A stretch of DNA of 64,000 nt from an uncultured Caldilineaceae bacterium (GCA_951812725.1 OX638330.1:2914001-2978000); one strand, 5' to 3'; counted from the first letter of the stretch, positions 25,747-35,126 are shown. Notes: generated from the sequence alone by a model not told the origin. Made by a program: numbers and translations.

Positions 25747-26652
25747 CTATTCCAGCAGTGACTCGGCATTGGCACAGAAGATTTTGTGGCGCACGTTTTC
25801 GGGCAGAGCCAGTGTGTTGAGCAGTTTCTGCATACGGTCGTCAAAGTGATCGCGACCGAAGAGCAGGCGGTCCTGGAATTCGAGCAGGAATGGCTCTGAC
25901 GACGCCCCGCTGTCTGGAGAGAAGGGCTCGCTTTCGAGCTGGCTGAAGTCCCGCGTTAGCGCGGTGTAAGCGGAGCCGGCTGAGAGATCGGCGTAGAGGT
26001 TGGGATAGGTGCGGAAAAGGTTGAACAGTCTGCCGCCTGGTAGCACCGGGCCTTTGGGATATCCGACCTTTTCGAATTGATCGTCGCCGGAGATGTGCGC
26101 CCAGAAGCCGGGCGCGTGGCCGATGAATGCGGTATCTGGGCAGGCCTGCAGAGCGCGTTCGAAAGCGTCTATGGTGCCGCCGTACCACCAGTCGGTGCGG
26201 GGATAGCGGCTGCCGGTAGGGATGGGGTAGTCGATGTGGAAGGTGACAGGCAGCCCCTTCTCGCCACAGAAGCGGAACAGCCGCAGAGCGTCGGGATTGT
26301 CGTAGAGCATCCGCAGTTTGATTTCGCCGCAGACCTGCACGCCGTGAATTTCGATGGCGGCGTGCAGCTGGTCGATGGCTTCGGGACGGCGGGGGTCGGG
26401 GGCGTAGCCCAGGATGAAGCGATCAGGGGCGGCCTGCTTGTAGCGAAGGCAGGCGGCAAAAGGGACTGGAAAGGCGCGGCCGTCGCCAAAGTGCATCGCC
26501 TGGTAATAGCTGGCCGGATTGTACTCGTCTGGCGGGCACTCCCAGGTGAGGAGCCAGGTCTTGTCGATGCCGTGGCGGTCCATGTTGGCGAGGAACTTCG
26601 GCAGGTCATGGCCGAGCCAGTCGGGGTGGTTGTGCGCGTCGATGATGGTCAT
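25747..26652 (-). CDS. amidohydrolase family 2 (ACMSD-like) metal-dependent hydrolase
   Basis: This 301-aa TIM-barrel protein opens with the metal motif TIIDAHNHPDW (HxH). Further ligands appear as VTFHIDYP, AFIGHAPGFW and the strand-8 Asp in LLFGRDHFDD. This is the pattern of amidohydrolase-2 proteins related to ACMSD and other decarboxylases or lactonases. The substrate is unknown. It follows a YIP1 membrane protein gene on the same strand with only 6 bp between them in the direction of transcription. Confidence 0.83.
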   Translation of the reverse strand: MTIIDAHNHPDWLGHDLPKFLANMDRHGIDKTWLLTWECPPDEYNPASYYQAMHFGDGRAFPVPFAACLRYKQAAPDRFILGYAPDPRRPEAIDQLHAAIEIHGVQVCGEIKLRMLYDNPDALRLFRFCGEKGLPVTFHIDYPIPTGSRYPRTDWWYGGTIDAFERALQACPDTAFIGHAPGFWAHISGDDQFEKVGYPKGPVLPGGRLFNLFRTYPNLYADLSAGSAYTALTRDFSQLESEPFSPDSGASSEPFLLEFQDRLLFGRDHFDDRMQKLLNTLALPENVRHKIFCANAESLLE

Positions 26653-26658
26653 ATTTTC

Positions 26659-27306
26659 TTACTGCATTACGGAGGCCACCATGCCTACAACGGCAATAGC
26701 CAAACACGCTGCCAGGGCCAATCCGACCAGGAGCGGAGCGACGACAACAACTACAGCTCTGCCTTGTGAAAGCTGATATTCTACTTTAAGGGCAAAGTAA
26801 TTTAGCACAATCTGGTAAATCCCAAGAATGGCGCCTAAGCAGCCTCCGACGGCCGGCAAGAAACCGAGTATGGATCCGACTATGACTATCGGCGCGCCGA
26901 AAGTGGCATAGAGATAGGCATAGCGACCGAATTGCCCGCGCCCACCAAGTACAGAGGCGACAACATGGTAGATGCCCACGCCAATAAGGAAAGTGATTGG
27001 TCCAAAAATGATGATGGAGAGGCTGAAAAAAGAACCACCTGGCGTATCGGTTTCAGAGATAGGCCCGAGTTCTCCTTGGAGTTCTGTCGGTAACATCTCC
27101 ATGATCTGCCCGACTCCACCTAATGGAGACGAAAAAATCTGGGCTTGCAGGGTTCCGAGCAGGGCTGAGATGACCGAGGCCAAGATCATCCAGATGAGCG
27201 CGGTCTTCAGCGTAGCCGAGGATTTCTCTCTTTCGGCGGTGAAAACTTCTTCGCCGGGCTTGGTCAATACATTCACCCAGGTTTGGAAGATCGAGTTGAA
27301 GTCCAT
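26659..27306 (-). CDS. YIP1-family membrane protein (paralogue 1)
   Basis: This 215-aa integral membrane protein has about five hydrophobic segments and an N-terminal amphipathic start (FQTWVNVLTKPGEEVFTAER) as in bacterial YIP1-domain proteins. The function of bacterial members is not known; yeast Yip1 acts in membrane traffic. AAGGAG lies 7 nt before the ATG. It is adjacent to a paralogue at 27471-28142, with which it shares the N-terminal T-W-V-x-V-L-T-K-P-G motif, the segment TALIWM and the FGRYAYL.ATFGAP segment. This is evidence of tandem duplication. Confidence 0.83.
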   Translation of the reverse strand: MDFNSIFQTWVNVLTKPGEEVFTAEREKSSATLKTALIWMILASVISALLGTLQAQIFSSPLGGVGQIMEMLPTELQGELGPISETDTPGGSFFSLSIIIFGPITFLIGVGIYHVVASVLGGRGQFGRYAYLYATFGAPIVIVGSILGFLPAVGGCLGAILGIYQIVLNYFALKVEYQLSQGRAVVVVVAPLLVGLALAACLAIAVVGMVASVMQ

Positions 27307-27470
27307 AGGTATCTCCTTAAGACAGATGTGCCCGTTTGGCTCTGTACAGTCTCGATTTCAGGTGCCCCGAGTGTGCAGGGCAGCAATTGGGGATCCCGTG
27401 CACAGTATGTGGGAAATAAGCAGCGAGAGCAAGGGGCGGGGAAACCAACTTCAGAATCTAGCAGCCTTGA

Positions 27471-28142
27471 TCAACCAAGGAAGCCAAAGTTGTACATCGT
27501 TCCCCCGACCAGCGCGGTTCCCCCACCTACGATCAGCGGCCCTATGAGAATAACGAAAATCGCCCGACCGCGAGGCAATCCGTATTCAACTCTTGTGGCA
27601 AAGTAGGCAAGTACTAACTGGTAGATTGACAGAATGAAGACAGCCAGGCAAATGAGGAAAGGTACGAGGCTTACCAGTGCCATGGCAATTGCGAAAGGGG
27701 CGCCGAAAGTAGCATTGAGATAGGCGTAACGCCCAAACTTACCTGAGCGAGTCTCCCCTGACGGCTCCAGACGGATACGATCTGATCCGAGTAGGGATGC
27801 GACCAGATGCTGAATCCCAACCGAAATAATAAATGATACAGGTGTTGTCACTATGCCAGTCAGAATTTGCGGGGTTGACCTCTGCGGAATCGAGTTCAAG
27901 ATAGCGAGAAACTCTGAAGGCGACCGGACTTCAGACGGCAACATGCTCTCCGGTGGGGAAGGATAGAGTTGCGCTTGCAGCAGTTCAAGTAGAACGACGA
28001 CTGCGCCAGCCAGAACCATCCAGATGAGCGCGGTCGACAGGGTCGCGGATTGTTTGAGGCGTTCGGCCTCGAAGAACTGTTGTCCGGGCTTGGTCAAGAC
28101 CGTTACCCAGGTGTGGAAAATCGAGCGGAGATCGAGCGTCAT
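27471..28142 (-). CDS. YIP1-family membrane protein (paralogue 2)
   Basis: This 223-aa protein has the same layout as the neighbour at 26659-27306: N-terminal FHTWVTVLTKPGQQFFEAER, segment SATLSTALIWMVLAG, then KFGRYAYLNATFGAPFAIA and three further membrane segments. The two differ most in the soluble loop after the second segment (residues about 60-120). The 164-bp gap between them contains no other gene. A ribosome-binding site is weak here compared with the AAGGAG of paralogue 1. Confidence 0.8.
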   Translation of the reverse strand: MTLDLRSIFHTWVTVLTKPGQQFFEAERLKQSATLSTALIWMVLAGAVVVLLELLQAQLYPSPPESMLPSEVRSPSEFLAILNSIPQRSTPQILTGIVTTPVSFIISVGIQHLVASLLGSDRIRLEPSGETRSGKFGRYAYLNATFGAPFAIAMALVSLVPFLICLAVFILSIYQLVLAYFATRVEYGLPRGRAIFVILIGPLIVGGGTALVGGTMYNFGFLG

Positions 28143-28256
28143 TATGAGCCAGAAGTATCGTACTCAAACCGGCGCCAACGAGAAGGCCACCAAGTGGAAG
28201 GGATGTACTACTCCTTCAACAGTATATCATGCGTTGACGAGAGTATGCCTGCTGCA

Positions 28257-28583
28257 TCAAGTGCTAAAGAACGCGCGACGCAGTTTATCGTTCACTACTT
28301 CTTCCCATTCGGGACCGAGGTCGCGGATGTACTGCGCGAGATCAGCGTCCAAAGGAATGGAAAGCATAATCTTGGTGCCTTCCAGTTCTCGTTCTTGCAG
28401 TCGCAGATAACTTTCGACAATGTCAGGGACGACTTCACTTGCGGGCCGCGCCTTCTTGAACCACTCCTCATCCAGTTCAATCGTTTCAGGGTCTGCTTCG
28501 ATTCCGGCGTTGATGGCGGCCTCTTCCCCATACTCAACTGAAATCTCTTCAAAGGACTTACCTTTGAATTTATCGCTTTTCAT
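28257..28583 (-). CDS. brnA: BrnA-type antitoxin
   Basis: This 108-aa protein ends with TKIMLSIPLDADLAQYIRDLGPEWEEVVNDKLRRAF, which matches the ribbon-helix-helix DNA-binding end of BrnA (single strand with Ile-Leu-Asp, then two helices). The acidic N-terminal part (about residues 25-60) would wrap the toxin. BrnA normally neutralises BrnT and represses the shared promoter. It overlaps brnT by 14 bp in toxin-first order, the usual one for this system. Confidence 0.82.
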   Translation of the reverse strand: MKSDKFKGKSFEEISVEYGEEAAINAGIEADPETIELDEEWFKKARPASEVVPDIVESYLRLQERELEGTKIMLSIPLDADLAQYIRDLGPEWEEVVNDKLRRAFFST

Positions 28584-28830
28584 AGTCCGTTACCTCTCGA
28601 GAATTGGCCTTACGCAGGCTGATAATACGAATATCTTCCCCGCGCCTGGTGAATACTACCACATGAAGACGCGTGCCAATGCGTCTTTTGGCGATATAGC
28701 GCTGTTCCTGATGTCGACTGTCACGTATAGTTACTGCCGTAGCCCAGTCGAAACCTTCAATTGCCGAAAAGTCGTTGCCGTGTTTCCCCTGGCAAATGCG
28801 TCGTTTCTCCTCGTCCCACTCATAGCCCAT
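28570..28830 (-). CDS. brnT: BrnT-type ribonuclease toxin
   Basis: This 86-aa protein begins YEWDEEKRRICQGKHGNDFSAIEGFDW, the BrnT opening in which a strand-helix leads into the catalytic barrel. It continues RYIAKRRIGTRLHVVVFTRRGEDIRIISLRKANSREVTDYEK with the expected basic residues. BrnT toxins cut RNA and arrest growth. AAGGAACGC directly upstream of the ATG is a fair ribosome-binding site. The gene is followed by brnA. Confidence 0.9.
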   Translation of the reverse strand: MGYEWDEEKRRICQGKHGNDFSAIEGFDWATAVTIRDSRHQEQRYIAKRRIGTRLHVVVFTRRGEDIRIISLRKANSREVTDYEKR

Positions 28831-29001
28831 GCGTTCCTTGTAGCTACAACATGAGAGTACGGCAACCTTATCGATGAGCGTGCTCTCTCGAAGGGCTGCA
28901 TTGCTGGGAAAGAAACTGTGGTGTTGGCGTTTGGGGCGAAACGCAGCAATGGCTTAATCCAATTTGTTGGCCTGGATTGTCCACTGTAAACTGGAGATAT
29001 T

Positions 29002-29808
29002 ATGAGCACTAAAGTAGACCCTAACGGGCGCAGATGGGTACGGGTGGAAGTTGAGACGCCAGGCTCGGTCGAAGAGTTGTGGCAAGCGATCAGCACCGAC
29101 GCAGGGCTTTCGGCGTGGTTTACGCGGTCTATCTTTGAAGTAGGCGCAGACGGGCAACCCGAACGGCTAATTGTTCACTTTGGTCCCGGTATTTCCTCGG
29201 CTGCGACATTGACGGCATGGGACCCGCCGCGAGGTTTTTCGGTTACAAGCGATGAATTCATTCCGGGCGGCCCGGAGGTGGCAACGGACTGGAAAATTGA
29301 GGAAGAGGCGGGCAATACGTGCCTCTTGAGCGTAGAACACAGTTTGTTCGTTGAGAGCGACGAATACGACAGCCATATCGAGGGGACGGAGGCGGGCTGG
29401 CCGGCTTTTTTCCGTATTCTGCAAATTTACATGACCCACCATCGGGGACAGCCGTGCACCCTGCTCGAGCTGATGGGGGCGACGTCTGAAGGATCACAGG
29501 CGTGGGAGAAAACGGCTGCCTCACTAGGCTTCGCCGCGGCGGAGCCGGGAGAACGCTTCTCCGCGCCGGCTGGCGGGTTGAACTTCGCAGGCGTTGTCGA
29601 TACATTGCCTGACGCGACTGAGATAATACTGCATATCGACAAGCCGACTTCAGGCGTGGCCCACCTGTTTGTGTGGCCTCTTGACGAGAGGATCCTGTTG
29701 TCGCTCAGGTTTTATCTGTACGGCGAGGATGCCGCTGAGGTTGTCGCCGGCGAAGAACCGAAGTGGCGTTCGTGGATGGAGGAGCACTTCCCCTATCCCC
29801 AAGATTGA
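29002..29808 (+). CDS. SRPBCC/AHSA1-domain protein
   Basis: This 268-aa protein has an N-terminal START-like AHSA1 domain: VRVEVETPGSVEELWQAISTDAGLSAWFT, then ISSAATLTAWDPPRGF, TDWKIEEEAGNTCLLSVEH and GWPAFFRILQIYMTHHRGQP. Such domains bind hydrophobic ligands or assist Hsp90-like proteins; the bacterial role is usually unknown. The C-terminal half (about residues 150-268) looks like a second, more divergent copy (FAGVVDTLPDATEIILHIDKP). GGAG lies 6 nt before the ATG. A TTGTTG-17-TAAACT pair (28964-28992) is a weak promoter candidate. It is divergent from brnTA. Confidence 0.83.
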   Translation: MSTKVDPNGRRWVRVEVETPGSVEELWQAISTDAGLSAWFTRSIFEVGADGQPERLIVHFGPGISSAATLTAWDPPRGFSVTSDEFIPGGPEVATDWKIEEEAGNTCLLSVEHSLFVESDEYDSHIEGTEAGWPAFFRILQIYMTHHRGQPCTLLELMGATSEGSQAWEKTAASLGFAAAEPGERFSAPAGGLNFAGVVDTLPDATEIILHIDKPTSGVAHLFVWPLDERILLSLRFYLYGEDAAEVVAGEEPKWRSWMEEHFPYPQD

Positions 29809-29892
29809 GCGCCAGAATACTCCGCATTTCTCTTAGTCGTAGCAAAGTCCGCACATTGGAACGCCGTCTCGTTCCAACCTGTGTCCAATGCA

Positions 29893-30357
29893 TCAGTCTC
29901 CCACCGACCCTTCATTATCAGTCGCAGGGGGAATCGTCTCTTCGGGGATCCCCCACAGCAAGGGCGAGGCAATTTCCAGGCTGTTGTGCGACGGGTCTCG
30001 GAAGTAGATAGATCGACTGTCTCCCCAGTTGATTTCCCTCTCGATTTCTACGCCGTGATAGGCGAGGTGCTCCTTCCATCGATCGATTTCATCTTCGCGC
30101 GCGGCAAAGGCAAGGTGACCTGCACCTTTGGCGCCATGTACGGGTACAACTGTTGAGCCTCCCGCAGAGACTGACGTTGCTTCGGCATTAAAGAGCAGCA
30201 CCATGCGCTGGCCGCAGCGAAGAAAGAGATGGCGCCCCTCTACCTTCGAGTAAAAAGCGAGACCGAGCACCTTGGTGTAAAACTGTTCAGCGGCCGCGAG
30301 GTCTTCGACGTAGAGTGCTGACTCAAGTACCTCAGTGACGCTCATGGATTGGTTCAT
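29893..30357 (-). CDS. VOC family (glyoxalase-like) metalloprotein
   Basis: This 154-aa single-domain vicinal oxygen chelate protein has the repeated beta-alpha-beta-beta-beta fold. The N-terminal half is VLESALYVEDLAAAEQFYTKVLGLAF, and the second half holds HGAKGAGHLAFAARE and SIYFRDPSHNSLEI. His and Glu positions match the metal site (GAGHLAF, HNSLEI). VOC enzymes include dioxygenases, lyases and resistance proteins, so no function is assigned. AAGGAC precedes the ATG. Confidence 0.87.
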   Translation of the reverse strand: MNQSMSVTEVLESALYVEDLAAAEQFYTKVLGLAFYSKVEGRHLFLRCGQRMVLLFNAEATSVSAGGSTVVPVHGAKGAGHLAFAAREDEIDRWKEHLAYHGVEIEREINWGDSRSIYFRDPSHNSLEIASPLLWGIPEETIPPATDNEGSVGD

Positions 30358-30468
30358 GGCGAAGTCCTTTGACTCTCTCGGGGGCAGCGGCGCTCGAGTG
30401 GCTGCAGTGACAGTACAGGGACAGTAGGAGCGAAGTGACGCAGGCGCGGTTGGGGCCTACGATCGGAC

Positions 30469-31305
30469 TCACACAATGTCTTGCAGTTTCTGCTGCAGGA
30501 ATCGCACACAGTCCGAGACTTGTGCAGGGGTCAGACTGTGGAGCACGACCGCGCCGCGGTAGCCGCTCTGGTTTAACAGATGCAGGTAATGATCGTAGTC
30601 GAGCAGCCCGGTGCCGGCGGCTTCGTGGCCGGCTTCGCCGTCGCGGCTCAGGTCTTTTGCGTGCGCCAGCGAGATGCGATCCCCCAGCAGGTCGAATGCT
30701 TCGTCCAGGATCTGATGCTGTCGCTGAATTGTTCCTTTTGGAAAGACGTTGGCACCGTCCATGACAATTGTCAACCTGTCGGAACCCATTGTGTCCAACA
30801 GTTTGCGTGCCTTTTGGGGCGAATTGACTACGTTTGCAACCTCCGGCTCGATACCGAGCCGCACATCGTGCATTTCGGCAAGGGTGAGAGCCTGCTCCAT
30901 TGCGTCAAGCAGATCTGCCCAAGCTTCAGGGGCGTTGTTTTCGGGGTGATGTTGCCACATGTTGGTTGGGTTGCGGGTGCCGGTGCAGAGGGTGAGCAGG
31001 TCGGTGCCCAATTCAGCTGCGTGGGACGCCAGAACTCCAAGACGGCTCATGCCCTGTGCGCGTGCAGCCGGGTCCGGGTGGATCATGTTGTAGGTAGCCG
31101 AGAGGGAGGCCACTTCGATGTTGCGAGCGTCTATCTCGCGGCGGGCCTGCGCACAGGCGGCGGAGTCGAGGCCGTCCGGCATGTCTGAAAGTCCCATGCA
31201 ACTGGTGTTGAGCTGGATATGGCGGATGCCATGGGAGGCGACCGCGTTTAATACACCAGCAAGGGAAGGGGCTTCAAAGGTACGTGCAAAGATTCCGATT
31301 TTCAT
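30469..31305 (-). CDS. sugar phosphate isomerase/epimerase-like TIM-barrel protein
   Basis: This 278-aa protein of the xylose-isomerase-like (AP-endonuclease 2) superfamily shows metal-site residues in LGIEPEVANV, IVMDGANVF and ISLAHAKDL. The last usual Glu is replaced in the segment VVLHSLTP, so catalysis is uncertain. It is the terminal gene of a minus-strand run; its ATG abuts the stop of the Gfo/Idh/MocA gene. Such pairs often interconvert inositols or unusual sugars. Confidence 0.84.
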   Translation of the reverse strand: MKIGIFARTFEAPSLAGVLNAVASHGIRHIQLNTSCMGLSDMPDGLDSAACAQARREIDARNIEVASLSATYNMIHPDPAARAQGMSRLGVLASHAAELGTDLLTLCTGTRNPTNMWQHHPENNAPEAWADLLDAMEQALTLAEMHDVRLGIEPEVANVVNSPQKARKLLDTMGSDRLTIVMDGANVFPKGTIQRQHQILDEAFDLLGDRISLAHAKDLSRDGEAGHEAAGTGLLDYDHYLHLLNQSGYRGAVVLHSLTPAQVSDCVRFLQQKLQDIV

Positions 31306-32391
31306 TCAGACGCCTCCTGTAATTTTGTCGAGAGCGACCCAATCGCCGCCGTTGGATGCGGAGCTTGCAATAGCGGCCATTGCCCGCATGGAGGCGAGGC
31401 CATCATCGACATTGGCGCCCCACTGCGGTTTGCCGTGCAGGATGGTTTCGGCCCAGCCTTCGAGCTGTTGCCGGTAACCATGGCCGTCCTGGCCCAAAGG
31501 GCGGGTGTACAGGTCATCGTTTGTAGAGAAGCACTCCACGCTGCCGGCTTTGTGGTACCAGGAAAGGGGCAGGCGGCCGCGGACGCTGCCGTGTTCGCCC
31601 TGGATGCGAAAACCCTCTTCGAAGTCCCCGGCAACTGTGATGGTCAACTCGAGGTTTCCCAGGCTTCCGTCGGCGAAGGCGATATCTACGAACCAGCAGT
31701 GCCGACCGAAGCGCTCCAGATAGCGGGAACGCACCTGCACGATTTCGCTCTGAGATAGGAAACGGGTGGTGTCGGTCAGGTGGCTGCCGTGGCCCAACAT
31801 GAGATAGCGGCGGCGGTCGGCTTTGGGATTGCCAGCGGGGCGAAGCGCCTGCGAGCTGGATTCGATCAGGGGTTGGAGGGCGTCGGTCATCGTATAGCGG
31901 TGGACTGAATCGTAGTACCAGAACTGGGCTGACAGCAGTCCGCCGATCTCTTCCTGAATGAAGCGGCGGGCGTGGATGACGCCGGGGTCGAAGCGGCGGT
32001 TGTGGCCTACTTGCAGGGTAAGGCCGGAGGCGACAACTTCGTCGCGAAGCGCTTCACATTCCTCAACGTTTACCCCCATCGGTTTTTCGACCAGCACATG
32101 TTTGCCGGCCCGCAACGCTTGCAGAGCCAACTCTACATGGAATTGGTCGGCAACCGCCACGATCACCGCATCGACCTGGGTATCGGCCAGCATATTGGCG
32201 TAGCGGGTGAAACTGCGCTGGGGGCGGTGTATTCCAGCCACACGCGCCAACAGGTCGGGCGCTGTCTCACAAAGGCCGTATAGTTCGGTATTGCGCCCCT
32301 TGCGGCAGGCTTCCAGATGCGCGATCTGAGCGATAGGTCCTGCGCCGACTACGCCGATGCGGAGCAGACGCGACTCTTTCTGGATAGGCAT
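31306..32391 (-). CDS. Gfo/Idh/MocA family oxidoreductase
   Basis: This 361-aa NAD(P)-dependent dehydrogenase has the Rossmann motif RIGVVGAGPIAQIAHLEAC at the N-terminus. The catalytic EKP motif lies in KHVLVEKPMGVN, followed by VGHNRRFDP and a C-terminal beta-sheet domain. These enzymes oxidise or epimerise sugars and cyclitols. GGAGAAG lies before the ATG. It is placed between three serine hydrolases and the sugar isomerase in one direction with gaps of 25 bp or less, so it belongs to that operon. Confidence 0.92.
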   Translation of the reverse strand: MPIQKESRLLRIGVVGAGPIAQIAHLEACRKGRNTELYGLCETAPDLLARVAGIHRPQRSFTRYANMLADTQVDAVIVAVADQFHVELALQALRAGKHVLVEKPMGVNVEECEALRDEVVASGLTLQVGHNRRFDPGVIHARRFIQEEIGGLLSAQFWYYDSVHRYTMTDALQPLIESSSQALRPAGNPKADRRRYLMLGHGSHLTDTTRFLSQSEIVQVRSRYLERFGRHCWFVDIAFADGSLGNLELTITVAGDFEEGFRIQGEHGSVRGRLPLSWYHKAGSVECFSTNDDLYTRPLGQDGHGYRQQLEGWAETILHGKPQWGANVDDGLASMRAMAAIASSASNGGDWVALDKITGGV

Positions 32392-32416
32392 GGTCTTCTC
32401 CGGAGGCTGGCCTTGT

Positions 32417-33685
32417 TCAGTCGATCAGCGCCTGATATGCCGCCACCCTGAATTCGCGAGCGACCGGGTAGTAACCGGCGGGCATGAACTGGGTCATGAA
32501 TATGCCGAGCATCTCCTCCTTGGGGTCGATCCAGAATTGGGTTGATGCGGCGCCGCCCCAGCCGTAGATGCCCACACTGCCCGGTGTGCTCGTGGCCGGC
32601 AAATCCACCAACACGCTCACCCCCAGGCCAAAACCATATCCAGCGCGGACTTCGGCTCCGAGCCCAATTGGGACCAGTTCGGCCGGCAGATGGTTGGCGC
32701 GCATTAGCTCAGCGGTCTTGCGTCCGAGCAAGCGGTTGCCGTCGAGTGTGCCGCCGTTGAGCAACATCTGGGAAAAGCGCAAGTAGTCTCCGAGAGTTGA
32801 AACGAGGCCCCCGCCACCGGAGAGGAAAACAGGAGGTTTGGTGAATCGGCCTTCCTGGGAAGGTTCATGCAGTTGTATCTTCGGTTCACTGACCTGCTGG
32901 TTATCATCATTTTGGCCGGCGTGCGTTCTCATATTGCGTCCGAGATCGCTGCCGAGACTGAATCCATCGGGAGGGCAATAACAGGCGGAGAAGCGTTCGA
33001 CCGAATCATGTGGCACGTGGAACCCTGTATCCACCATTGCCAGCGGCTTGAATATTTCTTGACGGAAGAAATCATCGAGTGTTTTTCCGGAAAGTACTTC
33101 AACCAGCCGGCCGAGCACATCGGTCGCGAGGCTGTACAGCCAGCGTGTGCCGGGATGATAGAGTAGTGGCAGAGTCGCCAGTTCTTGAACAAACGTCTCC
33201 AGCAGAAGATGTTCGCGGTTACCTACACGCGGACGATATAGTCGGTCGACAGGGGAATTCTGGTCCCATCCATAGCTCAAACCGGCAGTGTGCATGAAGA
33301 GGTCTTTAATCGTGGGTTGCCGGTCCGGCGGCGCGAGGTTTTCGAGGTCGCCGGTGAAGACCTGGACGTCGGCAAACTCCGGCAGAAACAGTGCGACGGG
33401 GTCATCAAGGAGAAAGTGGCCGTCTTCGTACAACATCAGAGCAGCCACGGAAGTGATCGGCTTTGTCATGGAGTAGATGCGGAATATTGTATCCTCGGTC
33501 ATTGGGGCACCTGTTTCGAGCTCCCGCTGGCCAAAGGCGTTGCAGTAGGCAGTTTCGCCTTTGCGATGAAGCAGGCCGAGGGCCCCAGCCAAATGACCCC
33601 CTTGTACGTAGCGTTCCAACAGGTTGTCCAAGCGGGCGAGGCGCTGACGTGAGAACCCGGCTTGTTGCGGTTGAACAGTTGTCAT
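32417..33685 (-). CDS. family VIII serine hydrolase (beta-lactamase class C fold), paralogue 1
   Basis: This 422-aa protein has the SxxK motif YSMTKPIT (nucleophile Ser with Lys). The class C Tyr motif is represented by YSLATDVLGRLVEV, and the third motif region is YGWGGAASTQFW where class C enzymes have KTG. This is the layout of family VIII esterases (EstB-like). The ester or amide substrate is unknown. No signal peptide is present. AAGGATT precedes the ATG. It is one of three tandem paralogues of identical length, the most divergent of the three. Confidence 0.88.
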   Translation of the reverse strand: MTTVQPQQAGFSRQRLARLDNLLERYVQGGHLAGALGLLHRKGETAYCNAFGQRELETGAPMTEDTIFRIYSMTKPITSVAALMLYEDGHFLLDDPVALFLPEFADVQVFTGDLENLAPPDRQPTIKDLFMHTAGLSYGWDQNSPVDRLYRPRVGNREHLLLETFVQELATLPLLYHPGTRWLYSLATDVLGRLVEVLSGKTLDDFFRQEIFKPLAMVDTGFHVPHDSVERFSACYCPPDGFSLGSDLGRNMRTHAGQNDDNQQVSEPKIQLHEPSQEGRFTKPPVFLSGGGGLVSTLGDYLRFSQMLLNGGTLDGNRLLGRKTAELMRANHLPAELVPIGLGAEVRAGYGFGLGVSVLVDLPATSTPGSVGIYGWGGAASTQFWIDPKEEMLGIFMTQFMPAGYYPVAREFRVAAYQALID

Positions 33686-33771
33686 TGGGAATCCTTATTT
33701 CAGATTGAGGTTTGAATGTAAGAGCGTCGTGCCTACCCGTCGCGGTCCGATCGGATGCAAATTGCACCTGT

Positions 33772-35040
33772 TCAGTCGACGAGGGCCTGGTAGGCCGCCA
33801 GACGAAACTCGCGTTCGACCGGGTAGTAATCGGCGGGTACAAACTGCGTCATGAACAGGCCCACCATGTCTTCCTCAGGATCGATCCAGAAGTGAGTCGT
33901 GGCCAAGCCGCCCCAACCGTAGGCGCCGACACTACCTGGTGCGCTGGAAGCCGGCGGGTCCACCAGGACACTCACTCCCAAACCAAATCCATTCCCTGCG
34001 AGGCCGTCATTTCCGATTGCAATTGGGACCAGTTCGGCCGGTAGATGGTTGGCGCGCATCAGCTCCACAGTCTTGCGCCCGAGCAACCGTTTGCCGTCCA
34101 GAATGCCGTCGTTGAGTAACATCTGGGTGAAACTAAGGTAGTCGCCAAGCGTTGAGACGAGACCGCCGCCGCCGGAGAGGAATACAGGAGGCTTGGTGTA
34201 GTTACTGTTATGTGGAGCATCATATAACTCGATTGGCGGCTGGACGGACGTCTTTTCGTCATCACCATGGCCTGGTCTCCTGTTGGCTCTACTGGCAAGG
34301 TCATTGCCGAAGTTGAAGCCTCCGGGGGGACTGTAACAGGCGGCGAAACGATCAAGCGAATCGGCAGGAACGTGGAACCCGGTATCATTCATTGCCAACG
34401 GCTTGAATATTTCCTGTTGGAAGAACTCGCCGAGCGTCTTTCCGGCGATTACTTCAACCAGCCGTCCGAGGACATCTGTTGCGTAGCTATAGCGCCAGCG
34501 TTCACCAGGATGATAGAGCAAAGGCAGAGCTGCCAACTTCTTGACAAATACATCAAGATCAACTGGCTCTCGGTTGCTGAATGTCTGTCGATAGAGATTC
34601 TCGACAGGAGAATCTTCGCCCCAGCCGTAGCTGAGGCCAGCAGTGTGCATGAAGGTGTCTTTGATCGTGATTGGACGGTTAGGCGGCACGAGGTTTTCGA
34701 GGTCGCCAGTGCAGACGTTTGCATCCTCAAACTCCGGCAGATATGTTGCCAGCGGGTCATCCAGAAGGAAATGGCCATCTTCGAACAACATAAGGGCGGC
34801 CACCGCTGTGATGGGCTTGGTCATGGAGTAGATGCGGAAGATGGTATCCTCGGTCATGGGCTGACCGGTCTCGAGATCCCGCTGGCCGATGGCGCTGCTA
34901 TAGGCGACTTCGCCATTGCGATAGATGAGACCCAGGGCCCCTGCCAGGTGACCGCCTTCCACGTAGCGCTGCAGCAGCTTGTCGACGCGGGAGAGGCGCT
35001 GAACCGAGAGCCCGGCTCGTTGCGGTCGCACGATTGTCAT
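33772..35040 (-). CDS. family VIII serine hydrolase, paralogue 2
   Basis: This is a 422-aa tandem copy of the neighbour at 32417-33685, closer to the third copy at 35127. It has the same motifs: YSMTKPITAVAALMLFEDGHFLLDDPL, YSYATDVLGRLVEV and YGWGGLATTHFW. Copies 2 and 3 share long stretches such as SVQPPIELYDAPHN and KPPVFLSGGGGLVSTLGDYL. AAGGACC precedes the ATG. It is 86 bp from each neighbour, and those gaps are non-coding. Confidence 0.88.
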   Translation of the reverse strand: MTIVRPQRAGLSVQRLSRVDKLLQRYVEGGHLAGALGLIYRNGEVAYSSAIGQRDLETGQPMTEDTIFRIYSMTKPITAVAALMLFEDGHFLLDDPLATYLPEFEDANVCTGDLENLVPPNRPITIKDTFMHTAGLSYGWGEDSPVENLYRQTFSNREPVDLDVFVKKLAALPLLYHPGERWRYSYATDVLGRLVEVIAGKTLGEFFQQEIFKPLAMNDTGFHVPADSLDRFAACYSPPGGFNFGNDLASRANRRPGHGDDEKTSVQPPIELYDAPHNSNYTKPPVFLSGGGGLVSTLGDYLSFTQMLLNDGILDGKRLLGRKTVELMRANHLPAELVPIAIGNDGLAGNGFGLGVSVLVDPPASSAPGSVGAYGWGGLATTHFWIDPEEDMVGLFMTQFVPADYYPVEREFRLAAYQALVD

Positions 35041-35126
35041 AAGAGGTCCTTGTTTCGTTATGCGTACTGGGTGGGCGAACTTTGCACGTCCTGTTCGCGG
35101 TTGGATGTGTTGTGATTTGTCTTGGT

